Positions 37,851 to 50,991 of a stretch of 64,000 nucleotides of DNA are shown here, in pieces (the stretch's first letter is position 1; each line of letters begins with the position of its first letter). The translations under genes and the position numbers were made by a program. Below the pieces are notes generated by a model. That model was not told where the DNA came from. It searched no databases and was given only the letters and a program-made list of their open reading frames with translations. The DNA lies in contig NZ_JAAGLY010000002.1 in assembly GCF_010548375.1 (NCBI RefSeq), positions 744,001-808,000 on the forward strand. Reading direction: 5' to 3'. This DNA comes from Streptomyces sp. SID13726 (GTDB taxonomy: Bacteria > Actinomycetota > Actinomycetes > Streptomycetales > Streptomycetaceae).

Positions 37851-38256
37851 GGTGGGCGGGGCTCCTGTCGGTCGCCTGTACATGCGGTCGGTCGGGGCGT
37901 CCTCGGGCGACGGAGGGCCCGCTCACGGCGCGCGAGGCGGATTCACCGTGGCACAGGCGCACTTGAGCCTTCCTGGAGGACACCCGCCCGGGGCGGCCCG
38001 TCCACCGCTCCTTGACCGGACCTCGAGCCGGTCTGCCGAAGCTGGCTGCCCCGGGCCTTCCGTCTCCGTGGACGCCGGGAAGTCCGGAGACTCCGGGATC
38101 TCCGGGAACCCGGGGCCCCCGGTGCTCCGGGAGACCCGAGGCCCCCGGAGACCGACCCGAAACGGCCACAGCCCCCGTGCCGCTCCGCCGCCGCGCGCGA
38201 GCCCTTGTGCGAGTCCGCGCAGACCGTAGTCCCTTTGTCCGACGAGGGTGATAACC
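37851..38256. promoter_or_regulatory. Divergent promoter region between the two NRPS operons
   Basis: This ~400-bp GC-rich gap must carry the promoters of the leftward thioesterase-SDR-NRPS operon and the rightward AntC/AntD operon. Its right half is crowded with short CCGGG-type repeats (about 38085-38155) that can form several weak hairpins. No coding frame here looks real. The shared position suggests the two NRPS operons may be co-regulated. Confidence 0.45.
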
Positions 38257-41200
38257 GTGCTCCAAGACGCAGCCGGATCCAACGCTTCCACGTCGCCGCC
38301 GCGGAGCGCTCCCGCGCCACGGACCGAGGCCGGCGGTCCACTGGCCGGCCTCACCGGAGCCCAGGAGGGCATCTGGTACGGGCAGCAGCTCGACCCGCGC
38401 AGCCCGGCCTACAACACGGGCGAGTACCTGGAGATCCACGGCTCGGTCGACACAGGCCTGTTCGGGAGGGCGCTGCGCCGGACCGTCGCCGAGGCGGAGG
38501 CGTTCGGGCTGCGGTTCACCGACACGCCCGACGGGCCGCGCTGCGCTCCGGCGCCCCCGGCCGACCGGCCGCTGCGGATCGAGGACGTGAGCTCCGCGCC
38601 CGATCCCACGGCGGCGGCCGAGGAGCTGATCCGCGCCGACCTCGCCACCGCCGTGCCGGTGGGCGGTGAGGAGCCGCTGTTCACGCATGTCCTCTTCAAG
38701 GCGGCCGAGGACCGGTACCTCTGGTACATGCGGGCCCATCACATCCTGCTGGACGGCTACGGCTACCTCCTCGTCTTCCGCCGGGCCGCCGAGATCTACA
38801 CCGCCCTGGCGTCCGGGCAGGAGGTCCCCGGTACGACGTTCGCCCCGGTGCGGACCCTCCTGGCCGAGGAGGCCGCCTACCGGGACTCGGACCGCCACGC
38901 ACGTGACCGCGCCTTCTGGACCGGCCGCTTCGCCGACCTCGACGGCGCGCTCAGCCTGACCGAGGGCACGGCCCTGCCGGCGCCCGCGTTCCTGCGCCGC
39001 ACGGCGGCCTTGTCGGCGTCGGCCGCCGACCGGCTGTCGGCCACCGCGTCCGCGCTGGGCGTCAACCGGGCCGAACTGCTGCTCGCGGCCGTCGCCGCGT
39101 ACACGCACCGGGTGACGGACAGCGAGGACGTGGTCCTCGGTGTGACCACCATGAGCCGCCTCGGCTCGGCGGCCCTGCGCACCCCGGGCACGGTGTCGAA
39201 CAACCTTCCGCTACGGCTGTCCGTGCGGCCCGGTCTCACGGCGGCCGAGCTGGTCGCGGCGGCGGCAGCCGAGCTGCGTGCCGTGCGCCGGCATCAGCAG
39301 TACCGGGGCGAGGACCTGCGCCGCGATGTGAAGTTGCTCGGCGGTGACCGCCGGCTGTTCGGACCGCTCGTCAACCTGGTCCCCTTCTCGCACCGGCTGA
39401 GCTTCGGCGCCCACCCGGCGACCCCGCACCACCTGTCGGGCGGCGCGGTCGACGACCTGCTGATCACCGTGCGCCCGGGAGCCGACGGCACCGGTCTGGG
39501 CTTCGCCTTCGACGCCAACCCGGCGCTGTACACGCAGGAGGTGCTCGCCGGTCACCTGGAGCGCTTCCTGCTCCTTCTGGACCAACTGGCCGAGGCGGAC
39601 CCGGAGTTCACGGTGGGCCGCGCGAACCTCCTGTTGCCGGACGAGGACCCGGCCTACACGTCCCTCGTACCGGAGCCGGGAGGCGCCGCGCCCGATGCCA
39701 CCCTGCCCGCACGCTTCGAGGCCCAGGCCGCCCGCAACCCCGAGGCGACCGCCGTCACCCACACCGGCGCCGACCTCACCTACGCGGAGCTCGACGCCCG
39801 CGCCAACCGCCTGGCCCGTCTGCTGATCGCCCACGGCGCGGGCCCCGGCCGTACGGTGGCGACCGCGCTCCCCCGCTCCGCCGACCTGGTCACCGGACAG
39901 CTGGCCGTGCTCAAGTCCGGCGCCGCCTGTCTGCCCCTGGACCCGGCGCATCCGGCCGAGCACCTGACCGCGCCGCTCGACGCCGTCGCACCCGCACTGG
40001 TGCTGACCGACCTGAGCACGACGGGCGCGCTGCCCGGCGGCGAGATACCCACCCTCGTACTCGACTCCCCTGCCACAGCAGGTGAGTTGGCGACACGGTC
40101 CCCCGCACCCCTCTCGGACGCCGACCGCGGTGGCCCGCTCACCCCGAGCGACCCGGCGTATGTCCTCCAGGCCCCGGGAAGCCCGCAGGGCGTGCTCCTC
40201 GCACACGGCGGCCCCTGCGGACTCGCCGAGGTGGCGCACCTGTCGTCCGGCCCGGGCGACTCCTGGGCGCTGTTCCACTCGGGCGCCTCCCACCTCGGCG
40301 TCCAGGAGATCTGGGGCGCGCTGGCGTACGGCGGCCGGCTGGTCGTCGTACCGCAGGAGGCCACGCGGTCGCCCGAGGAACTGCTGGACCTGCTGGTGCG
40401 TGAGCGCGTCACGGTCCTCGTCCAGCCGTCCGCCGCCCTGCCCGCGCTGGCGGGGGCCGGCCAGGTGGCGGCCGGGAGCGATCCGCTCGGGCTGCGCCAC
40501 CTCCTCGTCGCGTCGGAGGCACCGGAACCGGCCGACCTCGGCCCCTGGATCGAGCGGTACGGCGACGAGGCCCCGGCCCTGTCGACTCTGTACGGCGACC
40601 CCGAGACCTCGGGAACGGTCGCTGTCCGGCGCGGGCCGGGGCGGCGGGCTCTGGGCACTCCGTTGCCGGGTGCCCGGTTCCATGTGCTCGACCGCCATCT
40701 GCGGCCGGTGCCGTCCGGCTGGGTGGGCGAGCTGTATGTGGCCGGATCCCGGCTTGGCCGTACGGCGGCGGACGACGGGCGGTTCGTCGCCGATCCGTTC
40801 GCGGGGGCGGGCGCGCGGATGTACCGGACCGGGGATCTGGTCCGCCGGTGTGGCGACGGTGTCGTGGAGTACGTCGGCCGGACGGACGAGCAGGTGCGCG
40901 CCGGCGGGTTCCGGGCCGAGCCCGGTGTCGTCGAGGCCGCGCTGGTGCGCCATCCGGCCGTCGCCGAGGCGGCGGTGGTCGCCCGGGACAGGCCGGGTAC
41001 CGGCAGCCGGGCGCTTGTCGCCTACGCCGTACCCGCGCCGGGACACAGCCCCAGCCGTGCCGAACTCCTCGCGCACCTCGCCCAGTTGCTGCCGGAGCAC
41101 CAGGTGCCGGTCGCCTGCGTCCCGGTGGACGCCCTTCCGCGCACCGCCGACGGCACGCTGGACCGCAAGGCGCTGCCCGCTCCGGATTCCGAGGGCCCTG

Positions 41201-44200
41201 GCGGTGCGGTCTCCGCGGCCGAGGCCGTGGTGCGCAGGCTCTTCGAGGAGCTGCTGGGGCTGCCCGCGGGCGCGGTCGGGGCGGACGACGACTTCTTCGG
41301 TCTCGGCGGGCAGTCGCTGCTCGCGTCCAAGCTGCGGGCCAGGCTGCGGGCCGTCACCGGAGCCGAGGTGTCCCTGCGGACGATCTTCACCGAGCCGACG
41401 CCCGCCGGGATCGCGGCACAGGTCTCGGTGCCCGCGGAGGCCGCGGCTCCCGCACTGCCCCCTCTCGTGCCCGCCGAGCGGGGCGACCGGATCGCCCTGT
41501 CCGCCGCCCAGCAGGGCATGTGGTTCCTCAACCAGCTCGACACCACGGCGGCGACCTACAACATGCCGCTCGTCGTACGGCTGTCCCGGCCCGTCGACGA
41601 CGAGGTGCTGCGGGCCGCGCTGGCGGACGTAGTGGACCGGCACGAGAGCCTGCGCACCGTGCTGCCGCAGGCCGACGGCACCCCGTACCAGGACGTCCGG
41701 GCTCCGGGCACCGCGCACCCGGAGCTTGAGGTGGTGGACTGTCCCGCCCAGGAGGTGGAGGCGTACGTGGCCGCCGCGCGGCGCCGCCCGTTCGACCTGA
41801 CGCGGGACCTCCCGGTGTGGGCCGGGCTGTACGGCCCCCGGGACGGGGCCCGCGCGCTGGTGCTGGTGCTGCACCACAGCGCGGCCGACGGCTGGTCGCT
41901 GGTGCCGTTCGCGCAGGACCTCTCGACGGCGTACGCGGCCCGTCTGGCGGGCGGGGCCCCGGACTGGGCGGCGCCGGTGATCCAGTACGCCGACTACACG
42001 CTCTGGCAGGAGCGCCTGCTGGACGGACTGCGTGATCCCGCCACCCCGCTGGGCCGCCAACTGGCTTTCTGGACCGAGGTGTTGTCGGGTCTGCCGGAGG
42101 AGATCCCACTGCCCGCCGACCGGGAGCGTCCGGCCGCGCCCAGTCGCCGTGGCCAGGCCCTGGCCGTCGCCATCGACGCCCAAGTCCATCGCGGTCTGCG
42201 GGAGTTGGCGGACTCCGGGGGCGCCAGTCTGTTCATGGTGCTCCAGAGCGCCCTCGCCGCCGTGCTCACCCGCTGCGGTGCCGGAACCGACATCCCGCTG
42301 GGCACTCCGGTCGCCGGACGCACCGACGCGGCCCTGGACGACCTGATCGGCGTCGTCACCAACACCCTCGTCACCCGCACCGACACCTCGGGCGATCCGG
42401 CCTTCGCCGAACTCCTGGCCCGGGTGAGGGCGTTCGACCTGAGCGCCTACGACCACCAGGACCTGCCGTTCGACCGGCTGGTGGAGGAGCTCAACCCGCC
42501 CCGCGCAGCCGCCCGGCATCCGCTGTTCCAGGTGATGCTGGCTCTGCAGAACAACACGGAGGCGGTCGTACGGCTGGGCGACAACGAGGCCCCGCTGCAT
42601 CCCACTTCAACCGGGACCGCGAAGTTCGACCTGTTCGTCGAGTTCGCCGAGGCCCCGGGCGCCGAGGGGCTGACCTGCCATGTCGAGTACAGCACCGACC
42701 TCTTCGACGAGGCCACGGTGCGCCGGCTGGCCGACACCCTGCACCGGACGCTCGCAGCGGTCGCGGCGGAACCGGCCCTGCGGATCAGCGAGTTGCCCGA
42801 CCCGGGCCCCCGGCCGACGCGTTCCGGCGCGGCGGAGGAGCGGTTCGACCAGGCCGGGCTGGAACGCTCGGTGCTCGCGGCGGGCGGCATCCGGGAGTGC
42901 CTGGTGCTGCCGCCGGACGAGGGTGACGCCGGGCGGCCGACCGTGCTCGCCGTCCCCACCCGGGCTGACGCGGCCCGGCAGGCGGAGCGGCTCCTCGCGC
43001 GGACGGCCCCGGACGGGGGGGCACCGCGGGTCGTGGCCGTCTCCGACCTGCCCCGCACCGCCGACGGGGACCTGGACGCCGTAGCGCTACGGCATCTGCC
43101 GCGGATCGGCACCGAGCAGGCCGAGCGGTGGCAGCGGGCGCTCGCTGAGGTGCCCGGCGTCGACGCGGTCACGGTGGAACTGGAGGAGCACGAGGAGCCG
43201 TTGGGCCGTCTGCACGCCGGGCCCGCCGTGTCGGGCCGGTCCTCGGCCGGGCCCGTGGAGCCGTCCGCCGTGGTCTCCGGCGACACCGGGCGAAAGGCGG
43301 TTCCCTCGCTCAGCGAAGGGCCCGCGCTGGCCGAACCGGCCGTGCGGACCTGGGCGGAGGCCCTGCGCCGGGCCGCGGCGGGCGGACCGCACGCCGAGGT
43401 GGTGCATGTGCGGGCCGACGGCAGCACCGTGCGCCGCAGTTACGCGAGCCTCGCCGAGGAGGCGTCCCATGTCCTGGGTGGGCTGCGCGAGTTGGGGCTG
43501 CGCCCCGGTGACCAGGTGATCCTCCAGTGCGACGACACCGAGGACTTCCTGGCCGTCCTGTGGGGCTGCGTCCTCGGCGGGTTCGTCACGGTGCCGCTGA
43601 CCGTCCCGGCCTCCTACGCGGAGGACTCGGCGGCGGTGAACAAGCTCGACGGTGTCTGGCGGATGCTGGGCCGCCCCTGGATCATCACCTCGGGCCCGCA
43701 CGAGGAGGGGCTGCGCGCCCTCGCCGACCGCCGTGCCTGGGCGGAGTCCCGGCTGACCACGGCGGACGCGCTCCGCTCGGGTCCTGCCGACACCGAGTGG
43801 CATGCGGCGCGGCCGGACGACCTGATCCTGATGCTGCTCACCTCCGGCAGCACCGGTCTGCCCAAGGCGGTCCGGATCGACCACCGGGGCGTCCTGACCC
43901 GGTCCGCGGCCACCGCGCAGGTCAACGGCCTGACGGAGCACGACGTCTCGCTGAACTGGATCCCGCTCGACCATGTCACCGGCGTGGTGATGTTCCACCT
44001 CAGGGATGTGTACCTGGGCTGCCGCCAGGTACACGCGCCCACCTCCTGGATCCTGGAGGACCCGCTGCGCTGGATGGACCTGGCGGACCGGTACCGGGTC
44101 AGTGTCACCTGGGCCCCCAACTTCGCCTTCGGGCTGCCCGCCGAGCACGCGCACCGGATGGGCGACCGCCGGTGGGACCTGTCGCCGATGCGGCTGGTCA

Positions 44201-47061
44201 TGAACTGCGGTGAGGTGGTGGTCGCGGCCACCGCCCGGCGCTTCCTCCAGGTCCTCGAACCGTTCGGTCTGCCTGCCATGGTGGTGCACCCCGGCTGGGG
44301 CATGTCCGAGACCTGCTCGGTGGTGACGGACACCGTGCTGCCGGCCCAACCTGCGGCGGGCGAGGGCACGTTCGTCAGCTGCGGGCTGCCCTACCCCGGG
44401 TTCGCGATGCGGGTCGTGGACGGTGAGGGCCGGGTCGTGCCGGAGGGCACGGTCGGGCTCTTCCAGGTCCGTGGCACGTCGGTGACCTCGGGCTATCACG
44501 ACAACCCGGAGAAGAACGCCGAGTCGTTCACCGACGACGGCTGGTTCGACACCGGTGACCTGGCCTTCCTGCGCTCCGGCGAGCTGTACATCACGGGCCG
44601 CGCGAAGGACGTCATCATCATCAACGGCGTCAACCACTACAGCCATGAGATCGAGGCGTGTGTGGAGGAACTGCCGTCCGTGGAGCGGTCGTTCACGGCC
44701 GCGGTCGCGGTACGGCCGGACCCGGCGGCGGACACCGACGAGCTGGCCCTCTTCCTCCACGTGCCGCCCGGCACCGACCTGGCGGACGCGCTGCGCGCGG
44801 TGCGGGGCAAGGTGACCCGGCAGATCGGGATCACGCCCGCCTATCTGGTCCCGGTGGAGCCGGGGGCCGTGCCCAAGACGGAGATCGGCAAGATCCAGCG
44901 GACGCAGCTGCGGCAGCGGTTCGAGGCGGGCGAGTTCGACGAGGACGTACGGCGCACCGAGGTGCTCCTGGGCACCGCGGCGACCGTACCGGACTGGTTT
45001 CTGCGCCCGGTGTGGCAGCGGGCGCGGCGGCCACACGCCTCGGCGCGTCCGGCGCGGCACACCCTGCTGCTCGCCGGACGGGACGCGCTGGGCACGGAGT
45101 TGGCCGAGGCGGTGGCCGAACGGCTGTGGCAGGACGGTGCCTTGTGCACGGTCGTCACCGCGGCCGAGGGGTTCCGCCGTCTCGGCGCGGCCCGTTACCA
45201 GGTGGGGGTCGACCGGCCCGAGGACTACGAGGCGCTGCTCGCGGCACTGGCCGGGGACGGCCGTCCGGTGGACGCGGTGCTCCACCTGGGGGCGCTGACC
45301 GCCGGGGTCGAGCCGGAGGGCGCGGACGAGCTGCGCGAGGCCCAACGGGACGGTGTGGACAGCCTGGTGTGTCTGGCACGGGCGCTGTCGTCGAGCCATG
45401 ACGCGGACCGTTCCGTCAGCCTCCATCTGGTGACCGGCGGTACCCAGGACGTGCTGGCCGAGGAGCGTCCGTCCTGCCTGCACGCCGCCGCGGGCGGTCT
45501 GCTCAGGAGTCTGCGGGAGGAGCTGCCCTGGCTGACGGCCTCGCGGCTGGATCTGCCGGTCGCCGATCCGGCCGCGGCCGCCCGGCTGGTCCTCGCCGAG
45601 ACGGCCGGTCCGGTGACCGACCCCGAGGTGGCCTACCGGGACGGAGAGCGCTGGGTGCGCCGGCTGGCCCCGCTGCCCGACCCGCTGCCCCGCAGGCGGC
45701 CGGCCGCGGCCGACGGCTTCCTCCTGGTGAGCGGTGGGCTCGGCGGGGTGTCCGCGTTGGTCGCCGAGCATCTGCTGAGGACGCCGGGCACCCGGCTGCT
45801 GCTGGTCGGCCGCGGCGAACTCCCGCCCGAGCACACCTGGGACGCGCTGACCGAGCGGGACGGTGAGCCGGCCCGCCGGGTCGAGGCGTACCGCAGGCTG
45901 CGCGGACTCGGTGCGGTGCGTTACGAGTCCGCCGACGTCACCGACCCGGCTCAGGTCCGCGCGGCCGCGGACAAGGCCGCCGCCGTGTGGTCGGCGCCCT
46001 TGGCGGGGGTGCTGCATCTGGCGGGGGCGTTCGACCAGCGGCCCGTCGCCGAGTACGACCTGGAGGAGTGGCGGGCCGCGCTCGCCGCGAAGGTGACCGG
46101 CGGCTGGGTGCTGCACCGGCTGGCCGAGGAGTGCTCCGCGCCGTCGTTCCTGTCCTTCTCGTCGGTCAACGGCTACTTCGGCGGTTCCATGACCGGCGCG
46201 TACGCCGCCGGGAACGCCTTCCTGGACGCCTTGGCCGTGCGCCGGCACCGGGACGGGCTCGACGCCCACAGCCTGGCCTGGAGCATGTGGGACGACATCG
46301 GCATGAGCCGGGGTTACGGGCTGCGGGCGCTGACCGAGGCGCGCGGCTACCGGGTCCTGGACCACACCGCCGCCCTGCGCTCGCTCGACCTCGCGCGGGG
46401 CCTGGCGGAGCCGCATGTGCTGGTCGGTGTCGATCGCGGCGCGCCCTGGGTGCGCGGTCATCTGACGGGCCCGGCACGCCCGTTGCACCGGCCGGCGGCT
46501 CGTGTGACCCTGCGCGACGGCGCGGACCTCGGGGCGCTGCACGGCGCCGCCGAGGACAGCGCCCGGCAGGTGGGGGCAGGCGAGCGGTGGGTTCTGCGGG
46601 CGGCCGGAGCACTGTCCACCGGTACGGCCCCTGCCGTACCGGCCGCCGATCCGGACAGCGACCGGCGCCGGGCGCTGGAGGACACGCTGTGCGGTGTCTG
46701 GCGGCGGGTCCTGGACCGGGACCAGGTCGGGGTCGACGACAGCTTCTTCGACCTCGGGGGCACCTCGCTGCTGCTGGTCCGCGCGATGACCGAGGTCAAC
46801 CGGGAACTGGGCTGCGAACTCACCGTCGTGGACCTGTTCAGCCACCCCACGGTCGGGGCGCTGGCCCGGCACCTCGGCGACCGGGTGACGGTGCCCGTGG
46901 ACGCCGTACCGGCCGCTGACGGCCCGTCGCCGAACGGCGGAGCCCTGGCCCGTGCCCGGCAGCAGGCGCAGCGGCAGCGGGCCGCGCGGAACCGGACCGT
47001 CCGGCAGGACGTACGCGGCGCGGGACCACAGGACGAGCGTGACTCAGGACAAGGGGAATGA
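38257..47061 (+). CDS. antC: AntC-like NRPS: C - dead A - PCP - C - AL - KR - PCP
   Basis: About 2934 residues. C1 (~30-455) keeps HHILLDG. The first A region (~485-985) is degenerate: the phosphate loop SGTTGxPKG reads APGSPQG, the pocket Asp motif FDxS reads SHLGVQE, and the Lys of QVKIRG is lost. PCP1 has GGQSLL (~1020). C2 (~1080-1510) has HHSAADG. A short A-domain C-terminal remnant (~1530-1600) precedes an acyl-AMP-ligase-type domain (~1695-2235) with [15 protein letters not shown] and a late Lys in TEIGKIQ. The KR (~2240-2710) has SGGLGG and YAAGN. PCP2 has GGTSLL. In known antimycin AntC the two modules activate threonine and pyruvate, with the KR giving lactate. GTG 38257 fits the GAGGG site better than GTG 38248. 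Confidence 0.87.
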   Translation: MLQDAAGSNASTSPPRSAPAPRTEAGGPLAGLTGAQEGIWYGQQLDPRSPAYNTGEYLEIHGSVDTGLFGRALRRTVAEAEAFGLRFTDTPDGPRCAPAPPADRPLRIEDVSSAPDPTAAAEELIRADLATAVPVGGEEPLFTHVLFKAAEDRYLWYMRAHHILLDGYGYLLVFRRAAEIYTALASGQEVPGTTFAPVRTLLAEEAAYRDSDRHARDRAFWTGRFADLDGALSLTEGTALPAPAFLRRTAALSASAADRLSATASALGVNRAELLLAAVAAYTHRVTDSEDVVLGVTTMSRLGSAALRTPGTVSNNLPLRLSVRPGLTAAELVAAAAAELRAVRRHQQYRGEDLRRDVKLLGGDRRLFGPLVNLVPFSHRLSFGAHPATPHHLSGGAVDDLLITVRPGADGTGLGFAFDANPALYTQEVLAGHLERFLLLLDQLAEADPEFTVGRANLLLPDEDPAYTSLVPEPGGAAPDATLPARFEAQAARNPEATAVTHTGADLTYAELDARANRLARLLIAHGAGPGRTVATALPRSADLVTGQLAVLKSGAACLPLDPAHPAEHLTAPLDAVAPALVLTDLSTTGALPGGEIPTLVLDSPATAGELATRSPAPLSDADRGGPLTPSDPAYVLQAPGSPQGVLLAHGGPCGLAEVAHLSSGPGDSWALFHSGASHLGVQEIWGALAYGGRLVVVPQEATRSPEELLDLLVRERVTVLVQPSAALPALAGAGQVAAGSDPLGLRHLLVASEAPEPADLGPWIERYGDEAPALSTLYGDPETSGTVAVRRGPGRRALGTPLPGARFHVLDRHLRPVPSGWVGELYVAGSRLGRTAADDGRFVADPFAGAGARMYRTGDLVRRCGDGVVEYVGRTDEQVRAGGFRAEPGVVEAALVRHPAVAEAAVVARDRPGTGSRALVAYAVPAPGHSPSRAELLAHLAQLLPEHQVPVACVPVDALPRTADGTLDRKALPAPDSEGPGGAVSAAEAVVRRLFEELLGLPAGAVGADDDFFGLGGQSLLASKLRARLRAVTGAEVSLRTIFTEPTPAGIAAQVSVPAEAAAPALPPLVPAERGDRIALSAAQQGMWFLNQLDTTAATYNMPLVVRLSRPVDDEVLRAALADVVDRHESLRTVLPQADGTPYQDVRAPGTAHPELEVVDCPAQEVEAYVAAARRRPFDLTRDLPVWAGLYGPRDGARALVLVLHHSAADGWSLVPFAQDLSTAYAARLAGGAPDWAAPVIQYADYTLWQERLLDGLRDPATPLGRQLAFWTEVLSGLPEEIPLPADRERPAAPSRRGQALAVAIDAQVHRGLRELADSGGASLFMVLQSALAAVLTRCGAGTDIPLGTPVAGRTDAALDDLIGVVTNTLVTRTDTSGDPAFAELLARVRAFDLSAYDHQDLPFDRLVEELNPPRAAARHPLFQVMLALQNNTEAVVRLGDNEAPLHPTSTGTAKFDLFVEFAEAPGAEGLTCHVEYSTDLFDEATVRRLADTLHRTLAAVAAEPALRISELPDPGPRPTRSGAAEERFDQAGLERSVLAAGGIRECLVLPPDEGDAGRPTVLAVPTRADAARQAERLLARTAPDGGAPRVVAVSDLPRTADGDLDAVALRHLPRIGTEQAERWQRALAEVPGVDAVTVELEEHEEPLGRLHAGPAVSGRSSAGPVEPSAVVSGDTGRKAVPSLSEGPALAEPAVRTWAEALRRAAAGGPHAEVVHVRADGSTVRRSYASLAEEASHVLGGLRELGLRPGDQVILQCDDTEDFLAVLWGCVLGGFVTVPLTVPASYAEDSAAVNKLDGVWRMLGRPWIITSGPHEEGLRALADRRAWAESRLTTADALRSGPADTEWHAARPDDLILMLLTSGSTGLPKAVRIDHRGVLTRSAATAQVNGLTEHDVSLNWIPLDHVTGVVMFHLRDVYLGCRQVHAPTSWILEDPLRWMDLADRYRVSVTWAPNFAFGLPAEHAHRMGDRRWDLSPMRLVMNCGEVVVAATARRFLQVLEPFGLPAMVVHPGWGMSETCSVVTDTVLPAQPAAGEGTFVSCGLPYPGFAMRVVDGEGRVVPEGTVGLFQVRGTSVTSGYHDNPEKNAESFTDDGWFDTGDLAFLRSGELYITGRAKDVIIINGVNHYSHEIEACVEELPSVERSFTAAVAVRPDPAADTDELALFLHVPPGTDLADALRAVRGKVTRQIGITPAYLVPVEPGAVPKTEIGKIQRTQLRQRFEAGEFDEDVRRTEVLLGTAATVPDWFLRPVWQRARRPHASARPARHTLLLAGRDALGTELAEAVAERLWQDGALCTVVTAAEGFRRLGAARYQVGVDRPEDYEALLAALAGDGRPVDAVLHLGALTAGVEPEGADELREAQRDGVDSLVCLARALSSSHDADRSVSLHLVTGGTQDVLAEERPSCLHAAAGGLLRSLREELPWLTASRLDLPVADPAAAARLVLAETAGPVTDPEVAYRDGERWVRRLAPLPDPLPRRRPAAADGFLLVSGGLGGVSALVAEHLLRTPGTRLLLVGRGELPPEHTWDALTERDGEPARRVEAYRRLRGLGAVRYESADVTDPAQVRAAADKAAAVWSAPLAGVLHLAGAFDQRPVAEYDLEEWRAALAAKVTGGWVLHRLAEECSAPSFLSFSSVNGYFGGSMTGAYAAGNAFLDALAVRRHRDGLDAHSLAWSMWDDIGMSRGYGLRALTEARGYRVLDHTAALRSLDLARGLAEPHVLVGVDRGAPWVRGHLTGPARPLHRPAARVTLRDGADLGALHGAAEDSARQVGAGERWVLRAAGALSTGTAPAVPAADPDSDRRRALEDTLCGVWRRVLDRDQVGVDDSFFDLGGTSLLLVRAMTEVNRELGCELTVVDLFSHPTVGALARHLGDRVTVPVDAVPAADGPSPNGGALARARQQAQRQRAARNRTVRQDVRGAGPQDERDSGQGE

Positions 47062-50000
47062 CGGCGATGAGCGACACGCCGGAGAACGAGTTCGCGGAGA
47101 CCAGGTTCTCGGAGAACGACATCGCCGTCATCGGCCTCGCGGCGCGCTTCCCCGGGTCCGAGACGGTGGAGGAGTTCTGGGAGAACGTCGCCGCCGGGAG
47201 GGAGTCGGTGCGCCCGGTCGGCGAGGAGGAGTTCCTTCAGGCGGGCGGGGACCCGGCGGACCTGGCGGACCCCTCGCTGGTGCGCAGGGCGTCCGTCATC
47301 GAGGGGATCGACCTGTTCGACGCGGGCTTCTTCGGCTACAGCCCCGCCGAGGCGGCGATCGTGGACCCGCAGCAGCGGCTGCTGCTGGAGTGCGCCTACC
47401 TCGCCCTGGAGTCCTCGGGGTACGCGGCCGACCAGGGCGAGGGCGCGGTCGGTGTGTACGCGGGCGCCGGTGACAGCCGGTACTACGCGTCCCATGTGTA
47501 CCCGAGGTTCGCGGGTCAGCCGGGTTCGGTGGAGCTGGTGCACACGACCGCCGCGAACTCGCTGGGAACGCTGGCCACCAGGGTGTCGTACGAACTCGGC
47601 CTGACGGGCCCGAGCCTGTCGTTGCAGACCGCGTGCTCGACCGGTCTGGTGGCGATCCACACCGCCTGCCAGGACCTGCTGAACCACGCCTGCGACATGG
47701 CGCTGGCCGGGGCGGTGTCGGTCAACCCGTCGGCGAAGCTCGGCTACCGGCATGTGCCGGGCGGGGTGTTCTCCCCGGACGGCAGCTGCCGCCCCTTCGA
47801 CGCGGACGCCGGCGGCACCGTACCGGGTGACGGCGTGGGCGTGGTCGTCCTCAAGCGGCTGGCCGACGCGCTGGCGGACGGGGACCGGATCAGGGCCGTG
47901 GTCAAGGGCTCGGCGGTCAACAACGACGGCCGCCGCAAGGTCGGTTTCAGCGCGCCCAGCACCGAGGGGCAGTGCGAGGCGATCCTGATGGCACAGGCGC
48001 TGGCCGGGGTCGACGCGGACTCGATCGGCTACCTGGAGGCCCACGGCACCGGCACCAGCCTCGGCGACCCGATCGAGGTGGAGGCGCTGACCCGGGTGTT
48101 CCGGGAGAGCAGCGACCGCCGGCAGTTCTGCGCGCTCGGGTCGGTCAAGTCCAACATCGGCCATGTCGGGGCGGCGGCCGGTCTGGCGGGGTTCATCAAG
48201 GCCGTGCTGGTCCTGGAGCACCGGCAGATCCCGCCGGTCGCGCACTTCCGCCGCCCGAACCCGCTGATCGACCTGGCCGGGAGCCCGTTCCGGGTGCCGA
48301 CCGGCCTGGAGGAGTGGCCCGCCGGAAGCGGTCCGCGCCGCGCCGGTGTGAGTGCCTTCGGGATCGGCGGGACGAACGCGCACGTGGTCCTGGAGGAAGC
48401 GCCGGACCGGCCGGTCCGCGTGGACGGCGATCCGGGGGCACGGTGGCAGGTACTGCCGCTGTCCGCCCGTACGCCTGGCGCCCTTCCCGGTCAGTGCGAC
48501 GCCCTGGCCCGGCATCTGTCGGACCACCCCGGCGCGGACCTGGCCGCCGTGTCCCACACCCTGCGCACCCGCCGTCCCGCGATGGCGTTCCGGGCCGCGG
48601 TGGTCGCCGAGCACGGCCGGGACGCCGTCGAACTGCTGGGCCGTCCGCTGTCCGACACTCCCTCCGGGGGCGCGGAACGGCCGCCGCGGGTGGCGTTCCT
48701 GCTGCCCGGCGGTGGCGTCCACTACCCGGGCATGGGCGCGGAGTTGTACGAGGAGTGCGCCCCGTACCGCGCGGTCGTCGACCGGTGTGCCGGGATCCTG
48801 CGTCCGGTGCTGGGCCGGGACCTGCGCGAGGTGCTGTTCGGCGCCGGCACCGCCGACTCGGATGTGCCGGGGCTGCTGTCGGTGGTGGTCACCGAGTACG
48901 CCCTGGCCACTGTGCTGATGGAGCGCGGGGTCCGTCCGGACGCGTTGATCGGGCATTCGCTCGGCGAGTACACGGCGGCCTGTCTCGCCGGGGTCATGGA
49001 CCTGGAGGACATGCTGCTGCTGGTCGCCGAGCGCGGGCGGCTGATGGTCACCACCCGTGGCGCGACCGTCAGTGTGGCCCTGGGCGAGGCCGAGGTGCGC
49101 CCCCTGCTGACCGGCGGCCTCTCGCTCAGTGTGGTCAACAGTCCGGAGGCCTGCACGGTCGGCGGTGACGAGGCGGCGGTGGCCGAGCTGGAGCGGCGGC
49201 TGACGGCCGAGGAGATCCCGCACCGGCGTCTCGCCCTGTCGGTCGCCGCCCACTCCCATCTGCTCGACCCGATCCTCGGCGACTTCGCCGAGGCCGTACG
49301 CGGTGTCACCCTGCGCCCGCCCCGCCTCCCCTACGTCACCAGCACCACCGGCACCTGGGCCACCGACGAGCAGGCGACCGGTGTACGGCACTGGGTCGAC
49401 CAGCTCCGCGGGACCGTGCGCTTCGCCGAGGGCATCACCGCCCTGTGGGAGCGCGGCGAACCGCTCCTGGTGGAGGTCGGCCCCGGTGACACGCTGTCGA
49501 AGCTGGCCCGGGCGTGTCTGCCGGAGTCGGCGCCGGGCACGGTCGTCACCATGCGGCACGCCAGGTCCGAGCGGTCCGACGTCCAGGTCTTCACCGAGGC
49601 GCTGGCCCGGCTGTGGACCGCCGGGGTACCGGCCGACCTCGCTCCGCTGAGCGGGGCCCGCGAGAACGGCCCGGGCACACCTCTGCCGGGCTACGCCTTC
49701 GACCGCCGCAGCCACTGGATCGACCCGCCGCGCCTGTCCGTGGCCTACGGCGGCCTGCCGTCGGCCAGGGACACGACCGACGCCCCGGAGACCGTCGCCG
49801 CTCCCGTGGCCCGCGCCCTCGCGCCCCGGCCGCATCTCCGCACCGCGTACACCGCTCCCGCCGGCGACCTCGAACACGCGGTCACCGAGCAGTGGCAGGA
49901 GGTCCTGGGCGTGGAGCCGATCGGCGTCCGCGACAACTTCTTCGACCTGGGCGGCGACTCCATGCGCGCGGTGATCCTGGCCGGCCGGCTGCGCAAGGCG

Positions 50001-50906
50001 GGGGTGCTCGACGTGCCGGGATCGGCCGTGCTGGCCGCTCCGACCGTCGCGGGTCTGCTGGAGCGTGCGGGCCGCCGTGGTGGCGGCCGGGACGCCTTCG
50101 CGCCGATCCTGCCGCTGCGCACCGAGGGCGACCGGCGTCCGCTGTTCTGTCTGCACCCCGGCGGCGGCATCGGCTGGCGGTACGCCGGGCTCCTCGCCCA
50201 TCTCGGGGAACGGCAGCCGGTCCACGCCGTCCAGGCGCGCGGGCTCGACGGGGTGGCACCGCCCGCCGCCGATCCGAAGGACATGGTCGAGTCGTACCTG
50301 GAACTGGTACGCGAGATCCAACCGACCGGCCCCTACCGGCTCTTGGGCTGGTCCTACGGCGGGATGGTGGCCCACGCCATGGCCACCGCGCTCCAGGAGG
50401 CGGGCGAGCGGGTGGAGTTGCTCGCCCTGCTCGACAGTCCGCTGCTGCATCTGCACCCGCCGTCCCCGGAGGTCGGTGAGCGCCAGGTGGTGGCCCTGCT
50501 CTCCCGGCTGACCGGGGTCCATCTGCCGCAGGACGCCCCGCCGAACGTCGCCGACCTGCTGGAGCTGCTCGACTCGTCCGGCCCGGCGGCGGCCTCGGAG
50601 GTAACGGCCGCGGAGGCGGCGGACATCGCCCGGGTCATGCGCAACAACCTGCGTATCGCGCCCGAGTTCAGCCCCGGTGTGTTCCGCGGCGACGTCCTGT
50701 TCTTCACCGCGGTCGGCGGCGCCGGGGCCAGGATCTCGGACGATCCCTCGGACGCTCAGGACAAGGCCGAGGAGTGGAGCGCGTACGTCGACGGCTCGAT
50801 CGAGGACCACGAAGTGCCGTGCGGCCACTACGAGATGACCGAGCCGGAGCCGATGGCGCTGATCGGCGAGGTCGTGGCGGCCGCGCTGGCGGCGACGGAG
50901 GGCTGA
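47058..50906 (+). CDS. antD: AntD-like PKS: KS-AT-PCP/ACP-TE, terminal module
   Basis: This 1282-residue terminal module overlaps the AntC-like gene by ATGA, with AAGGGGA upstream. The KS (~20-445) is complete: TACSTG (Cys ~193), EAHGTGT and SNIGHV. The AT (~548-870) has [10 protein letters not shown] and GHSLGE (Ser ~634); its specificity region reads AAHS, unlike the textbook malonyl or methylmalonyl signatures. This is compatible with a relaxed AT taking alkylmalonyl-CoA from the CCR encoded nearby. The carrier domain is PCP-like with GGDSM (~968). The thioesterase (~1020-1282) has GWSYGG and a late CGHYEM His. In antimycin pathways this module adds the alkylmalonyl unit and the TE closes the nine-membered dilactone. 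Confidence 0.9.
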   Translation: MTAMSDTPENEFAETRFSENDIAVIGLAARFPGSETVEEFWENVAAGRESVRPVGEEEFLQAGGDPADLADPSLVRRASVIEGIDLFDAGFFGYSPAEAAIVDPQQRLLLECAYLALESSGYAADQGEGAVGVYAGAGDSRYYASHVYPRFAGQPGSVELVHTTAANSLGTLATRVSYELGLTGPSLSLQTACSTGLVAIHTACQDLLNHACDMALAGAVSVNPSAKLGYRHVPGGVFSPDGSCRPFDADAGGTVPGDGVGVVVLKRLADALADGDRIRAVVKGSAVNNDGRRKVGFSAPSTEGQCEAILMAQALAGVDADSIGYLEAHGTGTSLGDPIEVEALTRVFRESSDRRQFCALGSVKSNIGHVGAAAGLAGFIKAVLVLEHRQIPPVAHFRRPNPLIDLAGSPFRVPTGLEEWPAGSGPRRAGVSAFGIGGTNAHVVLEEAPDRPVRVDGDPGARWQVLPLSARTPGALPGQCDALARHLSDHPGADLAAVSHTLRTRRPAMAFRAAVVAEHGRDAVELLGRPLSDTPSGGAERPPRVAFLLPGGGVHYPGMGAELYEECAPYRAVVDRCAGILRPVLGRDLREVLFGAGTADSDVPGLLSVVVTEYALATVLMERGVRPDALIGHSLGEYTAACLAGVMDLEDMLLLVAERGRLMVTTRGATVSVALGEAEVRPLLTGGLSLSVVNSPEACTVGGDEAAVAELERRLTAEEIPHRRLALSVAAHSHLLDPILGDFAEAVRGVTLRPPRLPYVTSTTGTWATDEQATGVRHWVDQLRGTVRFAEGITALWERGEPLLVEVGPGDTLSKLARACLPESAPGTVVTMRHARSERSDVQVFTEALARLWTAGVPADLAPLSGARENGPGTPLPGYAFDRRSHWIDPPRLSVAYGGLPSARDTTDAPETVAAPVARALAPRPHLRTAYTAPAGDLEHAVTEQWQEVLGVEPIGVRDNFFDLGGDSMRAVILAGRLRKAGVLDVPGSAVLAAPTVAGLLERAGRRGGGRDAFAPILPLRTEGDRRPLFCLHPGGGIGWRYAGLLAHLGERQPVHAVQARGLDGVAPPAADPKDMVESYLELVREIQPTGPYRLLGWSYGGMVAHAMATALQEAGERVELLALLDSPLLHLHPPSPEVGERQVVALLSRLTGVHLPQDAPPNVADLLELLDSSGPAAASEVTAAEAADIARVMRNNLRIAPEFSPGVFRGDVLFFTAVGGAGARISDDPSDAQDKAEEWSAYVDGSIEDHEVPCGHYEMTEPEPMALIGEVVAAALAATEG

Positions 50907-50991
50907 GGGCCGTCCCGCTGACGGATTCGGCCCCGTGTCCCGGTCTCACACACCGGGACACGGGGCCGAGTCCTTCGTACGTGACGCGCTC

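Noticed and set aside
37923..38372. Small leftward frame with collagen-like Gly-Xaa-Pro runs
   Set aside because: It arises from the CCGGG-rich repeats in the divergent promoter region, overlaps the start of the AntC-like gene and has no supporting ribosome binding site.
46458..50828. Leftward open frame of about 1450 codons opposite the AntD-like gene
   Set aside because: It has no recognisable domain and mirrors the well-supported KS-AT-T-TE gene. Long antisense frames are expected at this GC content.
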